Notes: generated by a model not told the origin, from the sequence alone. 64,000 nucleotides of DNA from Flavobacterium johnsoniae (GCF_030388325.1 NZ_CP103794.1:1302001-1366000); one strand, 5' to 3'; shown: positions 33,105 through 42,409, counted from the stretch's first letter. Made by a program: numbers and translations.

Positions 33105-34617
33105 AAAGTTTCTTAGGTTCGAATTTCTTTTACTTTTTGCTGTATTTATAATTGCCACTTGCGGACTTATTTATGAGTTAGTTGCAGGAACTTTGGCAAG
33201 TTATTTATTAGGCGATTCGGTAAAGCAATTTTCATTTATCATTGGCGTATACCTATTTTCGATGGGAATAGGTTCGTTTTTTTCAAAGTTTTTTCACAAA
33301 AATCTGCTGAACACTTTCGTGGAAATCGAAATTTTAGTGGGACTTATCGGCGGATTAAGTTCTGTTGTTTTATTTCTATTGTTCGAAAATGTTGGCTCAT
33401 TTCAATTCATTTTATATTTATTTGTTTTTGTAACTGGTTTTTTGGTCGGTTTAGAGATTCCGCTTTTAATGAATATTCTAAAAGACAGAGTTGAGTTTAA
33501 AGATTTGGTTTCTAATGTTTTTACGTTTGATTACATCGGAGCTTTATTGGCTTCAATCTTATTTCCGTTAGTTTTAGTGCCAAAATTAGGCATCATGGGA
33601 ACTTCGCTTTTCTTCGGAATGATCAACGTAAGTATCGCAATTGCTTTGTGTTTTTTGTTAGAAAGAGAATTAAAAAAAGTCTATTTTCTAAAAGTAAAAG
33701 CCATTTCCTCTTTTGTGATATTACTGGCAGTTTTTGTTTTTTCGAATGATATTCTAGCGTATTCAGAAGGGAAATTATACGGAGAAAACATTATTTATAC
33801 CAATTCGACACCATATCAGCGTATTGTTTTAACGCATAATAAAAGCGATTACAGGCTTTATTTAAACAATAATTTACAATTTAGTTCTGCAGACGAATAC
33901 CGTTATCACGAAGCTTTGGTGCATCCCGCAATGTCAATGGCAAAAAGTGTTAAGAATGTTTTGGTTTTGGGCGGAGGAGATGGTTTGGCAGTTCGAGAAA
34001 TCTTAAAATACAAAGATGTTGAAAAAGTAACTTTGGTAGATTTAGACGCAGGAATGACGAAGTTGTTTAAAACAAATACAGTTTTAACCAATTTCAATCA
34101 AAATTCTTTGAATAATTCTAAAGTAAAAGTAATCAATAGAGATGCATATATTTGGGCAAAAAGCTGCAAAGAAAAATTTGATGTTGCCATAATCGATTTT
34201 CCAGATCCTTCTAATTATAGTTTGGGGAAATTGTATTCGCTTAATTTTTATCAAACCATCAAAACCATTTTACAGCCAGATGCGGCGGTTGTTATACAAA
34301 CCACTTCGCCTTATTTTGCGCCGAAATCTTTTTGGTGCATCAATAAAACGGTGATGCAGGTTTTTCCTCAAGTTGATGCGTATCATGCTTATGTTCCGTC
34401 GTTTGGAGAATGGGGTTACACGATTGCGATAAATGGTTTCGGAACCACTTTTAATACTGTAAATCGAAAAGCAGATAAATTGAAGTTTTACAATTATCAA
34501 TTTGACCGTTTTAATTATTTTACAAATGATATGATTTCAAACCAAATCGAAATCAATCGTTTGGATAACCAAATTTTAGTACGCTATTTTGATGAAGAGT
34601 GGGGAAAACTGCAATAA
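33097..34617 (+). CDS. Membrane-anchored spermidine-synthase-like aminopropyltransferase
   Basis: A 506-aa protein with about seven transmembrane segments in residues 1-215 and a C-terminal polyamine aminopropyltransferase fold. The S-adenosyl cofactor motif is VLVLGGGDGLAVREILKYKD. The active-site region is FDVAIIDFPDPSNYSLGKLY. The earlier QRIVLTHNKSDYRLYLNNNL and YRYHEALVHPAM blocks are also family-typical. ATG 33097 is favoured over GTG 33085 because it keeps the eight-base overlap pattern of the operon. With speD as first gene, the donor supply is encoded in cis; the acceptor may be a membrane or periplasmic amine (inference). Confidence 0.88.
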   Translation: MGKKFLRFEFLLLFAVFIIATCGLIYELVAGTLASYLLGDSVKQFSFIIGVYLFSMGIGSFFSKFFHKNLLNTFVEIEILVGLIGGLSSVVLFLLFENVGSFQFILYLFVFVTGFLVGLEIPLLMNILKDRVEFKDLVSNVFTFDYIGALLASILFPLVLVPKLGIMGTSLFFGMINVSIAIALCFLLERELKKVYFLKVKAISSFVILLAVFVFSNDILAYSEGKLYGENIIYTNSTPYQRIVLTHNKSDYRLYLNNNLQFSSADEYRYHEALVHPAMSMAKSVKNVLVLGGGDGLAVREILKYKDVEKVTLVDLDAGMTKLFKTNTVLTNFNQNSLNNSKVKVINRDAYIWAKSCKEKFDVAIIDFPDPSNYSLGKLYSLNFYQTIKTILQPDAAVVIQTTSPYFAPKSFWCINKTVMQVFPQVDAYHAYVPSFGEWGYTIAINGFGTTFNTVNRKADKLKFYNYQFDRFNYFTNDMISNQIEINRLDNQILVRYFDEEWGKLQ

Positions 34618-36220
34618 ATCCAGAAGAAGTTTTATAAAAATAGTAGGAACGGCTTTAATTGCGGTTCCGTTTCTGCAGTTTTGTTCTGATAAAATTGCGG
34701 TTATCATGATTCGTTTATCAGGTACCAAACATTTGCTCGGACATCGTTTATGGATAAAAGATTTTCCTAAACCAACAAAAAAAATCCAGATTCCGTATCT
34801 AATTGTTGGCGGAGGAATATCTGGTTTAAGCGCAGCGCGCCAATTTCATAAAAAAGGAATTTCCGATTTTTTAATGGTAGAATTAGAAAATCATTTGGGA
34901 GGAAATTCTTCCAACGGAGAAAATAAATATTCGAAATATCCTTTAGGCGCGCATTATTTGCCTTTGCCGAATTTTCAAGATAAAGAATTGCTTCATTTTC
35001 TTCAAGAAGAAAAAATAATTTTGAGTTACGATTCAAAAGGATTTCCTGTTTTTGACGAATTGCAATTGACTTTTGCGCCAGACGAACGTTTGTTTTATAA
35101 AAATAATTGGCAAGAAGGCGTAGTTCCGAAAGAAGGAAATTCGGTTTCTGATGATTTGGAGTTCGATAAATTCTTCAAACAAATGGATATTTTCAGAACG
35201 GGAAAAGGAGAAGATCAGAAATTTTTATTTGATATTCCACTTTATCTTTCTTCTTCAGATCAAAAAACGAGAGCTTTAGATAAAATCACGATGAAAAAAT
35301 GGTTTCAAGAAAATCATTTTACTTCAGAACCTTTGTACAATTATATCGATTATTGCTGTAAAGACGATTTTGGTTTAGGAATAGAATACGTTTCGGCTTG
35401 GGCTGGAATTCATTATTTTGCTGGAAGAAAGCAGGATTGCACGCCCGAAAAACACGACAGCGTTTTAACTTGGGCAGAAGGAAATTCTCGATTAGCCAAT
35501 CATTTGAAAAAATATACTAAAGATAAAACGCTGAAAAATCATTTGGTTTACGAAGTTAAAACAGAAGGGAATAAAGTAATCGCAAAAGCTTTTGATGATG
35601 TCAATAAATCGTCTGTCGAAATTATTGCTGATAAAGTTATCATGGCTTCTCCGCAATTTGTAAATCAGTATTTGATTCAAGACAGAAAAGCATTTACCAA
35701 AGATTTTCATTATACGCCTTGGCTTTTAGCAACTTTAGTTGTTAATGATTTATTTGATAATTTTAGTTTTCCACTTTCGTGGGATAATGTAATTTACGAT
35801 GCAAAAGGTTTAGGTTATGTTTACGATCAGCATCAGACTGTGAATCAGGTTCAGGATAAAAAAGTCATTACGTATTATTACAGTTTTTCGTCTGCTGATT
35901 TGAAGAAAACCAGAAAAGAGCTTTATAAAAAAGATAAAGAATACTGGAAACAGTTTGTTTTGAATGATTTAAAAGTCGCTCATCCAGATATTGAAGAATA
36001 TACAGAAGATATTGAAGTTTTTCTTTTAGGTCACGGAATGATTTCGCCTGCGCCAGGATTTATTTTTGGTGAAGCGAAAAAACAGGCAAAACAGAATATT
36101 GAAAAAAAGATTTATTTCGCACACAGCGATTTATCGGGAATTTCGATTTTTGAAGAAGCTTTTCATCAAGGAATTAATGTTGTAAATGAAATTGTAGATG
36201 GAACAACCGTGGATTCATAA
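34592..36220 (+). CDS. Tat-exported FAD/NAD(P)-binding oxidoreductase (amine-oxidase-like)
   Basis: A 542-aa flavoprotein. The N-terminus has a twin-arginine signal, NKSRRSFIKIVGTALIAVPF followed by LQFCS, so it should be exported folded and possibly lipidated. The dinucleotide fold is IPYLIVGGGISGLSAARQFH, with the acidic residue of strand 2 in FLMVELENHLGGNSSNG. The C-terminal part ends with a GHGMISPAPGFIFG block and YFAHSDLSGISIFEEAFHQG, typical of amine-oxidase-like flavoproteins. It overlaps the aminopropyltransferase gene by 26 bases, suggesting that it oxidises the product or a related amine outside the cytoplasm (inference). Confidence 0.85.
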   Translation: MKSGENCNKSRRSFIKIVGTALIAVPFLQFCSDKIAVIMIRLSGTKHLLGHRLWIKDFPKPTKKIQIPYLIVGGGISGLSAARQFHKKGISDFLMVELENHLGGNSSNGENKYSKYPLGAHYLPLPNFQDKELLHFLQEEKIILSYDSKGFPVFDELQLTFAPDERLFYKNNWQEGVVPKEGNSVSDDLEFDKFFKQMDIFRTGKGEDQKFLFDIPLYLSSSDQKTRALDKITMKKWFQENHFTSEPLYNYIDYCCKDDFGLGIEYVSAWAGIHYFAGRKQDCTPEKHDSVLTWAEGNSRLANHLKKYTKDKTLKNHLVYEVKTEGNKVIAKAFDDVNKSSVEIIADKVIMASPQFVNQYLIQDRKAFTKDFHYTPWLLATLVVNDLFDNFSFPLSWDNVIYDAKGLGYVYDQHQTVNQVQDKKVITYYYSFSSADLKKTRKELYKKDKEYWKQFVLNDLKVAHPDIEEYTEDIEVFLLGHGMISPAPGFIFGEAKKQAKQNIEKKIYFAHSDLSGISIFEEAFHQGINVVNEIVDGTTVDS

Positions 36221-37217
36221 AGCCAAAACCGATTTATCTTTTATAATTGGACCGTCTTTTTTTGTATTGGGGATTATCTTCTTGTTTCAGGATTATATTA
36301 CCCAAATCGAAGAGCATTATTCTTTTTACACTTGGCTTTTTCTGATTGTTTTTATTGATGTAGCACACGTTTACGCCACTTTATTTAAGACCTATTTTGT
36401 TGCTGATGAATTTCAAAAACAAAAAAGACGATTAATTCTGTTACCGTTAATTTGTTTTGCAACCGGAATTGTGCTTTTTTCTTTCGGAAGTTTAGTTTTT
36501 TGGTCGTTTCTGGCTTATGTAGCTGTTTTTCATTTTATAAGACAGCAATATGGTTTTATGAGATTGTATGCCAGAAAAGAAACGAAAACGAAGTTCTCGG
36601 TTTGGATTGATAATCTTGCGATTTATGCTTCGACTGGATATCCAATGTTATATTGGTTTTTTTCGTCTAAGCGAAAGTTCAACTGGTTTGTAGAAAATGA
36701 ATTTTTTAGGTTTGAAAACCAAAGAATTCTTGAAATCCTGTTTTGGATTTATATCGGAATTTTGATTTTGTATATCGTTTATACGGCCGTAAAATCTATT
36801 CAAAATCAGTTTTTTAATATTCCGAAAAACAGCATTATTTTAGGAACAGCATTGTCTTGGTATTTCGGAATTGTGTATTTTAATGACGATTTGATTTTTA
36901 CTTTATTGAATGTCGTTTCGCACGGAATTCCGTATATGGCTTTGGTTTATTTTAAAGAAATCGACGGAAAATCGTCATCAGAATTAGGAAGTTTGTCTTT
37001 TTTAAAACAGTACAAAGGAATTTTAATTTACATTGGAATTCTGTTATTAATTGCCTTTTCGGAAGAATTTCTTTGGGAATTTTTTGTTTGGAATGAAAAT
37101 ATCAGCGTTAGCAGTTTCGATTTTTCGAGTTGGCAGATTTTGTTAGTTCCGTTGTTGAGTGTTCCGCAGTTTACACATTATTTGCTGGATGGTTTTATTT
37201 GGAAAACTAAAAAGTAA
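36198..37217 (+). CDS. Polytopic membrane protein, last gene of the speD operon
   Basis: A 339-aa protein with about eight transmembrane segments (for example LSFIIGPSFFVLGIIFLFQD, FYTWLFLIVFIDVAHVYATL, SFLAYVAVFHFIRQQYGFM). Conserved-looking His residues sit within segments (DVAHVYATLF, VFHFIRQQYGF, VVSHGIPYMALVYF, PQFTHYLLDGFIW). Such a His pattern could reflect metal- or heme-dependent redox chemistry in the membrane, but this is conjecture. It overlaps the oxidoreductase by 23 bases. No family name known to me. Confidence 0.75.
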   Translation: MEQPWIHKAKTDLSFIIGPSFFVLGIIFLFQDYITQIEEHYSFYTWLFLIVFIDVAHVYATLFKTYFVADEFQKQKRRLILLPLICFATGIVLFSFGSLVFWSFLAYVAVFHFIRQQYGFMRLYARKETKTKFSVWIDNLAIYASTGYPMLYWFFSSKRKFNWFVENEFFRFENQRILEILFWIYIGILILYIVYTAVKSIQNQFFNIPKNSIILGTALSWYFGIVYFNDDLIFTLLNVVSHGIPYMALVYFKEIDGKSSSELGSLSFLKQYKGILIYIGILLLIAFSEEFLWEFFVWNENISVSSFDFSSWQILLVPLLSVPQFTHYLLDGFIWKTKK

Positions 37218-37245
37218 TTTCTTCTGAAAACAAAAATTTCTAATC

Positions 37246-37315
37246 TAGCCCCGATAGAAGCGATATCCTTTTGTGTTGGGGTTCAACACAAAAGATAAAG
37301 CGGATAGAGGGACTA
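37246..37315. repeat. Flavobacterial-type intergenic hairpin (TAGCCCCGATAGAAG)
   Basis: TAGCCCCGATAGAAGCGATA, a hairpin CTTTTGTGTT / AACACAAAAG, then AAGCGGATAGAGGGACTA. I recall similar elements in many Bacteroidetes intergenic regions. It sits between convergent genes and probably ends both transcripts. Confidence 0.6.
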
Positions 37316-37360
37316 AAGGTGTTTTGAAAACGAGAATCTCTGCTTCAAAAAATAAAAAAA

Positions 37361-38122
37361 TTAATTCTGCAACGCTATTTTGACTTTCGGCATCATTCTA
37401 TCGACAAATAGTTTATAAGCAGATTCGGAAGGATGCAAACCATCTGAAGCCACAAGATTCGGACTGTTAAGCCCCTCGCGTGTGATATCTGTAATTGAGA
37501 CAAAAGCGACTTGATTCGTATTGCAGTAGTTTTCTGCAAAGGAATTGTATTTGGTTATTTCTGCCGAAATTTTGGCACTTTGATCGCCAGCAAGATTTTT
37601 TCCGTAAGGTGTATAAGCGTAATCTGGAATAGAAATTACGACAACATTTTTTTTATCGCCTTTGGCCAGCATAACAGCTTTGTTGACCAAATCTGGAAAT
37701 TCTTTTTCGTAAACAGAAAAATCTCTACGCTGATATTGATTGTTAACTCCAATTAGAAGTGTGACTAAATCGTAATTAGATTCTGGTTTTTGAGAATCGA
37801 TTGCTGCCAATAAATTAGAGGTTGTCCATCCGGTAGTTGCAATTATTTTTAGCGAAATGGTACTCGAAAACATTGTTCTTAAACTCGATTTGAGCTGTTC
37901 TGGGAAACGGCAAGTTTCGCAAACGCTTTGACCAATTGTATAACTATCTCCTAAAGCCAAATAATTTATCGAACTCGGAATAGTTGTTGGCGGATTTACA
38001 ACTGGTGGATTTACAACTGGTGGAGTAGTAGTAATTGGTGTAGAATTGCTTTCTTCGGCAGTGCAACTCAAAAGAAAAATAGAAAATATAACGGTAACTA
38101 TTTGTTTAAAATGTGGTTTCAT
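37361..38122 (-). CDS. SGNH/GDSL-type hydrolase lipoprotein
   Basis: A 253-aa lipoprotein (MKPHFKQIVTVIFSIFLLSC, then TAEESNS). A Pro/Thr/Val linker built on short DNA repeats (TPPVVNPPVVNPPTTIPS) leads to an SGNH hydrolase domain. The nucleophile Ser is in YLALGDSYTIGQSV, the Asn/Gly blocks are in VTLLIGVNNQ, and the final Asp-His pair is in VASDGLHPSESAYKLF. It is an esterase/lipase-like enzyme at the outer membrane; substrate unknown. Confidence 0.88.
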   Translation of the reverse strand: MKPHFKQIVTVIFSIFLLSCTAEESNSTPITTTPPVVNPPVVNPPTTIPSSINYLALGDSYTIGQSVCETCRFPEQLKSSLRTMFSSTISLKIIATTGWTTSNLLAAIDSQKPESNYDLVTLLIGVNNQYQRRDFSVYEKEFPDLVNKAVMLAKGDKKNVVVISIPDYAYTPYGKNLAGDQSAKISAEITKYNSFAENYCNTNQVAFVSITDITREGLNSPNLVASDGLHPSESAYKLFVDRMMPKVKIALQN

Positions 38123-38186
38123 AATTTGTTTAAATTAGATCGATGGCTTTAAACAAATAGTTACGTTAAATATGTGGGTTTGGATT

Positions 38187-38969
38187 TTAAACCATTTCGG
38201 TTTTCATCACGATTTCTTCTTCGATGGCATTCCAAAGTCCGATACGTTTTTCTAAGGCAAGAATAGAAACTTCTTCTACTTCTTTCCATTTTTGAGCATC
38301 GTCTTCACATAATTCTGTAATCATCTGCATTGCCATTGGACCGTGTTCGTCAGCGTCCAATTCGATATGTCTTTCAAAATAATAAAGCAATTTTGTTAAA
38401 TCAGTATCTGGAAGATTTTTCTGGAAATTTGTCAGTATTTGCGTAAACATACTCGGAATCAAATCTTCTCTTCCGAAAGTAAATGCAGCCGCAATTTCGT
38501 GCGGTTTTCCTTCTTCGATTACTCTAAAAGTAAAATCTAAAAACTCTTTTGCATTTGGATGCAATGAACTTTGTTTGATTGCTACGAATATATTATGAAG
38601 AGAAGTTACTTCTGATAAGAATTTTAAAACACCAGTTGTATCTGCTCCACATGCTTCCATTGCCTCCAAATACATTTCGTAATGGCTTTGTCTTCTTCCG
38701 TCAATAGTCAAATCTGTTTCTTCTGCAAGAACAATTTCATTAATTAAATATCGAGTTTCAGGATTTTTAGTCGCAAACCAAGGCGTTGTAGTACAGGTAA
38801 GTTTGGCTTGTAAAGCTTTTAATAAAGACATAAAATCCCAAACAGCAAAAACGTGAGTTTCTAAAAAACTGTGTAAGTCGTCTATGTTCTGAATCTTATT
38901 ATATAAAGAGTGGTTTAATAGTTGGTCTTTTTGTGGTTGGATGCTTTTGTTTATCGCTTCGATATTCAT
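38187..38969 (-). CDS. DUF3050 family protein (heme-oxygenase-like fold)
   Basis: A 260-aa all-helical soluble protein. Recognisable DUF3050 blocks are LETHVFAVWDFMSLLKALQ, NEIVLAEETDLTIDGRRQSH, FVAIKQSSLHPNAKEFLDFT, KPHEIAAAFTFGREDLIPSM and RHIELDADEHGPMAMQM. The spaced His/Glu residues suggest a metal site, as in heme-oxygenase-like di-iron proteins. ATG 38969 (MNIEAINKSIQPQ) is chosen over the longer frame. Function not established. Confidence 0.88.
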   Translation of the reverse strand: MNIEAINKSIQPQKDQLLNHSLYNKIQNIDDLHSFLETHVFAVWDFMSLLKALQAKLTCTTTPWFATKNPETRYLINEIVLAEETDLTIDGRRQSHYEMYLEAMEACGADTTGVLKFLSEVTSLHNIFVAIKQSSLHPNAKEFLDFTFRVIEEGKPHEIAAAFTFGREDLIPSMFTQILTNFQKNLPDTDLTKLLYYFERHIELDADEHGPMAMQMITELCEDDAQKWKEVEEVSILALEKRIGLWNAIEEEIVMKTEMV

Positions 38970-38994
38970 TTTAAAAAAATTTTGATGCAAAGAT

Positions 38995-39024
38995 AAAAAG
39001 CTTCTCTGTTAGAAGAAGCTTTTT
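38995..39024 (-). terminator. Hairpin after the acyl-CoA dehydrogenase gene
   Basis: AAAAAGCTTCT and AGAAGCTTTTT form an 11-bp hairpin around eight bases, 35 bases past the dehydrogenase stop, with a short T run on the minus strand. Confidence 0.65.
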
Positions 39025-39058
39025 AGATTGATTTTGTATATATTTTAATAAATATCAA

Positions 39059-40237
39059 TTATTTAAATGCTGGAATTCCGGTAACGTCCATTCCAGTTAT
39101 TAATAAATGAATGTCGTGAGTTCCCTCATAAGTAATAACACTTTCGAGATTCATCATATGACGCATAATTGAGTATTCGCCAGTAATTCCCATACCTCCG
39201 AGCATTTGTCTAGCTTCACGAGCAATAGTAATCGCCATATTGACATTATTGCGTTTTGCCATCGAAATTTGTGCTGTAGTTGCTTTTCCTTCGTTTCTTA
39301 AAACACCTAAACGCCAAGTTAATAATTGTGCTTTTGTGATTTCGGTAATCATTTCTGCGAGTTTTTTCTGCTGTAATTGAGTTCCTCCAATTGGTTTTCC
39401 AAATTGAATTCTCTCTTTAGAATAGCGTAAAGCAGTATCGTAGCAATCCATTGCGGCACCGATTGCGCCCCAAGCAATTCCATAACGAGCAGAATCTAAA
39501 CAGCCAAGTGGTGCACCTAAACCAGATTTATTTGGAAGAAGATTTTCTTTAGGAACTTTTACATTATCAAAAATTAACTCTCCAGTTGCAGATGCACGAA
39601 GCGACCATTTATTATGAGTTTCTGGAGTCGAAAATCCTTCCATGCCACGCTCTACAATTAAACCATGAATTCTGCCTTCTTCGTTTTTTGCCCAAACAAT
39701 CGCAATATCGGCAAAAGGTGCGTTAGAAATCCACATTTTTGCTCCGTTTAAAAGATAATGATCTCCCATGTCTTTAAAATTGGTAATCATACTTCCTGGA
39801 TCTGAACCATGATCGGGTTCTGTTAAACCAAAACAACCGATAAATTCTCCCGTTGCCAATTTTGGTAAGTATTTCATTCTTTGTTCTTCATTTCCATATT
39901 TCCAAATTGGATACATTACTAAAGAAGATTGAACAGATGAGGTAGATCTTACACCAGAATCGCCTCTTTCGATTTCCTGCATAATTAAACCATAAGAAAT
40001 TTGGTCTAAACCAGCTCCTCCATATTCAACAGGAATGTATGGACCAAAACCGCCAATTTCGCCAAGACCTTTTATAATTTGTTTAGGAAATTCTGCTTTT
40101 TGTGCATATTCTTCTATAATAGGAGAAACTTCTCTTTTAACCCATGCACGTGCTGATTCGCGAACTAATTTGTGTTCATCGCTTAGCAAATCGTCTAAGT
40201 TATAGTAATCTGGAGATTGAAATAGGTCTGGTTTCAT
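39059..40237 (-). CDS. Acyl-CoA dehydrogenase (glutaryl-CoA dehydrogenase-like)
   Basis: A 392-aa FAD enzyme. It shows GCFGLTEPDHGSDPGSM (flavin/acyl binding), HYLLNGAKMWISNAPFADIA, and the C-terminal LESVITYEGTHDIHLLITGM, where the Glu in YEGTHDIH is the catalytic base. That last block and the LRASATGELIFDNV segment resemble glutaryl-CoA dehydrogenases of lysine/tryptophan breakdown. The exact acyl substrate is not proven by sequence. A single-gene unit with a promoter directly upstream. Confidence 0.9.
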   Translation of the reverse strand: MKPDLFQSPDYYNLDDLLSDEHKLVRESARAWVKREVSPIIEEYAQKAEFPKQIIKGLGEIGGFGPYIPVEYGGAGLDQISYGLIMQEIERGDSGVRSTSSVQSSLVMYPIWKYGNEEQRMKYLPKLATGEFIGCFGLTEPDHGSDPGSMITNFKDMGDHYLLNGAKMWISNAPFADIAIVWAKNEEGRIHGLIVERGMEGFSTPETHNKWSLRASATGELIFDNVKVPKENLLPNKSGLGAPLGCLDSARYGIAWGAIGAAMDCYDTALRYSKERIQFGKPIGGTQLQQKKLAEMITEITKAQLLTWRLGVLRNEGKATTAQISMAKRNNVNMAITIAREARQMLGGMGITGEYSIMRHMMNLESVITYEGTHDIHLLITGMDVTGIPAFK

Positions 40238-40257
40238 GTTTTTTAATTTTTAACAAA

Positions 40258-40284
40258 CAAATTTACGCAATAAAAATATAACAA
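40258..40284 (-). promoter_or_regulatory. Promoter of the acyl-CoA dehydrogenase gene
   Basis: Minus strand TTG (40284-40282), 16 bases, then TAAATTTG (40265-40258), 21 bases before the ATG. The spacer is one base shorter than the usual minimum. Confidence 0.5.
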
Positions 40285-40349
40285 ATAGCGTCTTAATTGT
40301 TATATTTTTTCAAGACAAAAATAAAATTAATAGGAATTTGGCAAATTAA

Positions 40350-40383
40350 TTGTAGTTTATTGATAATTTATAGACTATTTTTG
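40350..40383 (+). promoter_or_regulatory. Promoter of the TPR/AraC regulator gene
   Basis: TTG (40350-40352), 23 bases, TATTTTTG (40376-40383), 20 bases before the ATG at 40404. Confidence 0.5.
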
Positions 40384-40403
40384 AATACCAAAAACTAAAT
40401 TAA

Positions 40404-42175
40404 ATGAGGCTGATAATCTCTTTTTTATTTTTCTTGATACTTAATACCGGTGTGGCTCAATCAAATAAGGAGCTATCCGAGCAGAAATATATAGAATTAC
40501 AAGATAAGATACGCTTCAGCATCAATGGAAATTACGATGAGGGTTTAACATTTGTTAAAGAATTGTTAAAGTCAAGTGATCCAGAACATTTGACGTTCGC
40601 TAGTGGAGCAGCTTCATATCTTTATCAATTAAAAGGTGATAGCATAAACTCAGATAAAAGCTATGCTCAGGCATTAATTCACCTTAAAAAAATTCCAGAA
40701 TCTAATAAGAAAATAAAAACTCATTCCTACTTATGTAATTTTCGTGGTCTTGTTTTTTGGAAAAGACATAATTACAGTCAGGCTTTAAGTGCTTATCAAG
40801 AAGGAATCAAACTTTCTTCTCAAATAAACGATGTCATACAGATGGTAAAGTTTAAAGCAAATATGGCTTTGATAAACGAAAGTGTTGGAAATTATCAGCT
40901 GTCGATCAAAATTTTAAAACAAAATGATGCTTTTTTAGATAAGAATGAAAACCTTTATGAGAAGGATCAATTTCAAAATGCAAAAAGCAATACTTATACC
41001 AATTTAGGAAATTCTTTTGAAGGCTATTATGGTAAAAATCGGGATAAAGCATATTTGTTAGATTCAGCAGAGTATTTCTACAAAAAGGCAATATCGTACT
41101 CAGAAAAATTTGAAGACAATAAAATTACTTCCAAATTAAGTTTAGGAAATATCTATTCATTTAAGAAAGACTTTAGTAATGCAGAAAAGATTTATTACGA
41201 TATAGCGATTTATGCAAAGCAAAGTAACAATGCTTTTTTATACCAAATTTCCAATTTTAATTTAGGCGATTTATATTTCACCTTAAAGAAATACGATCGA
41301 GCACTTATTTTTTTAAAGAAAGTAGATTCGATAAGTATCAAAAATAAGATGATGGATAATAGCTATTTTAAATCCAATTATCTTCAGGCAAAAATTTACA
41401 GCATCAAAAATGAACCTGAATTGGCTTATAAGCATTCTAAGTTATACTTAGATTCCTATGAAAAATATGAGGGAAATATGAGAGAAGAAGCTCTCGAAGT
41501 AAATTATAAGCTTGGTACGGCAGATCTTAGCGAAGAAATGTTAGATGTTCAGGAAAAGTATAAATATGAGGTTTTTTGGAATAAAGCGTTAAAAGTATTT
41601 TATGTAATTCTAGTTATCGGAATTGTTTTTTTCTTAATTAAAAGTATTCGAGATAAAAATAAAGCACATAAGAAAATGAATGCTTTGATTGAAGAATTTA
41701 AAGCTAATCTGGAGAAAAAAGAAATTGAAAATACTGAAATTGATAAAGTTGCAATTGAAGAAGTTTTTGCCGACGTACCAGAATTAGATGAAATTCAGCT
41801 TAAGAAAGAAAATGCAAATCTTAGCATTGATGAAGCAAAAGAAAATAAGATTGTAGAAAAGTTATTGGCATTAGAAGAAAAGTTAGAATATCTAAATGCC
41901 GATTTTACCCTTTCGTATGTTGCTAAGAAAATAAAAACAAATACTACGTATCTATCTTATGTAGTAAATAAAAGATTTGGAAAATCTTTTGGGGAATATT
42001 CTAATGAATTGAAAATAAATTATGTTATCAATCAGATGATTACAAATCATTTGTATCGTAAATATTCAACTCAGGCTATAGCAGAAAGTGTTGGTTTTAA
42101 AATGCAGTTTCATTTGCAAAATCATTTCGCAAAAGAACTGGAGTATCCCCAGCTCAATTTGCGAGTAATATTTAG
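40404..42175 (+). pseudogene. TPR-AraC membrane regulator, frameshifted near its C-terminus
   Basis: The protein has a signal peptide (MRLIISFLFFLILNTGVAQ), TPR-like repeats (about 30-370), one transmembrane segment (about 398-414, VFYVILVIGIVFFLIKSI) and a cytoplasmic AraC-type helix-turn-helix (about 490 onward: LEYLNADFTLSYVAKKIKTN, TYLSYVVNKRFGKSFGEYSN, STQAIAESVGFK). After GFK at 42099-42102 the running frame becomes non-homologous and continues to 42284. Shifting back one base restores NAVSFAKSFRKRTGVSPAQF, the family C-terminus, with a stop at 42173-42175. One A is thus missing from a four-A run. It adjoins the peptide locus and is a candidate regulator of it. Confidence 0.82.
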
Positions 42176-42188
42176 AACGTTTTTTGTC

Positions 42189-42344
42189 TTATGTATTTCC
42201 GTTTCCGCCGTTATTTTTTCCAGGATCTACTGGTGGTGGTGTTGGATTAGGAGTTTCTCCGTCACCGCCGCGAATCACTTTTAATTCAGTTGCCACTAAT
42301 TTTTCATTTTGGAAATTTTGGAAATTTGATTTAGGATTTTTCAT
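42189..42344 (-). CDS. Double-glycine leader peptide, tandem copy 1
   Basis: A 51-aa peptide, too short for many gene finders. The leader ends NEKLVATELKVIRGG (Gly-Gly at 26-27), followed by a Pro-rich core DGETPNPTPPPVDPGKNNGG then NGNT. It is the last of four tandem paralogues on this strand (transcription runs from 42999 to 42189). No Cys. The leader suggests cleavage by a C39 peptidase such as the exporter at 46134, or by an unlinked one. It resembles Bacteroidetes peptides that serve as substrates of radical-SAM systems, but no such enzyme is present here. Confidence 0.82.
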   Translation of the reverse strand: MKNPKSNFQNFQNEKLVATELKVIRGGDGETPNPTPPPVDPGKNNGGNGNT

Positions 42345-42409
42345 GATCTTATATTTTAATGTCTTTAGTAATTGATTTTTTGGATGCTTTAATATTAGGT
42401 AGAAATGGC

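Noticed and set aside
34592..34700. Ordinary Sec signal or membrane anchor on the FAD oxidoreductase
   Set aside because: SRRSFIK followed by a mild hydrophobic stretch matches a twin-arginine signal, which also fits export of a cofactor-loaded flavoprotein.
42095..42110. Programmed -1 frameshift in the TPR-AraC gene
   Set aside because: GGTTTTAAAATGC is not a good slippery heptamer: a -1 slip of the AAA codon would pair with TAA, and no downstream stem is evident. A plain one-base deletion or sequencing error is simpler.
42184..42375. Plus-strand 63-codon frame across the peptide array
   Set aside because: It is a shadow of the minus-strand GG-peptides, whose four-fold conserved coding pattern is decisive.
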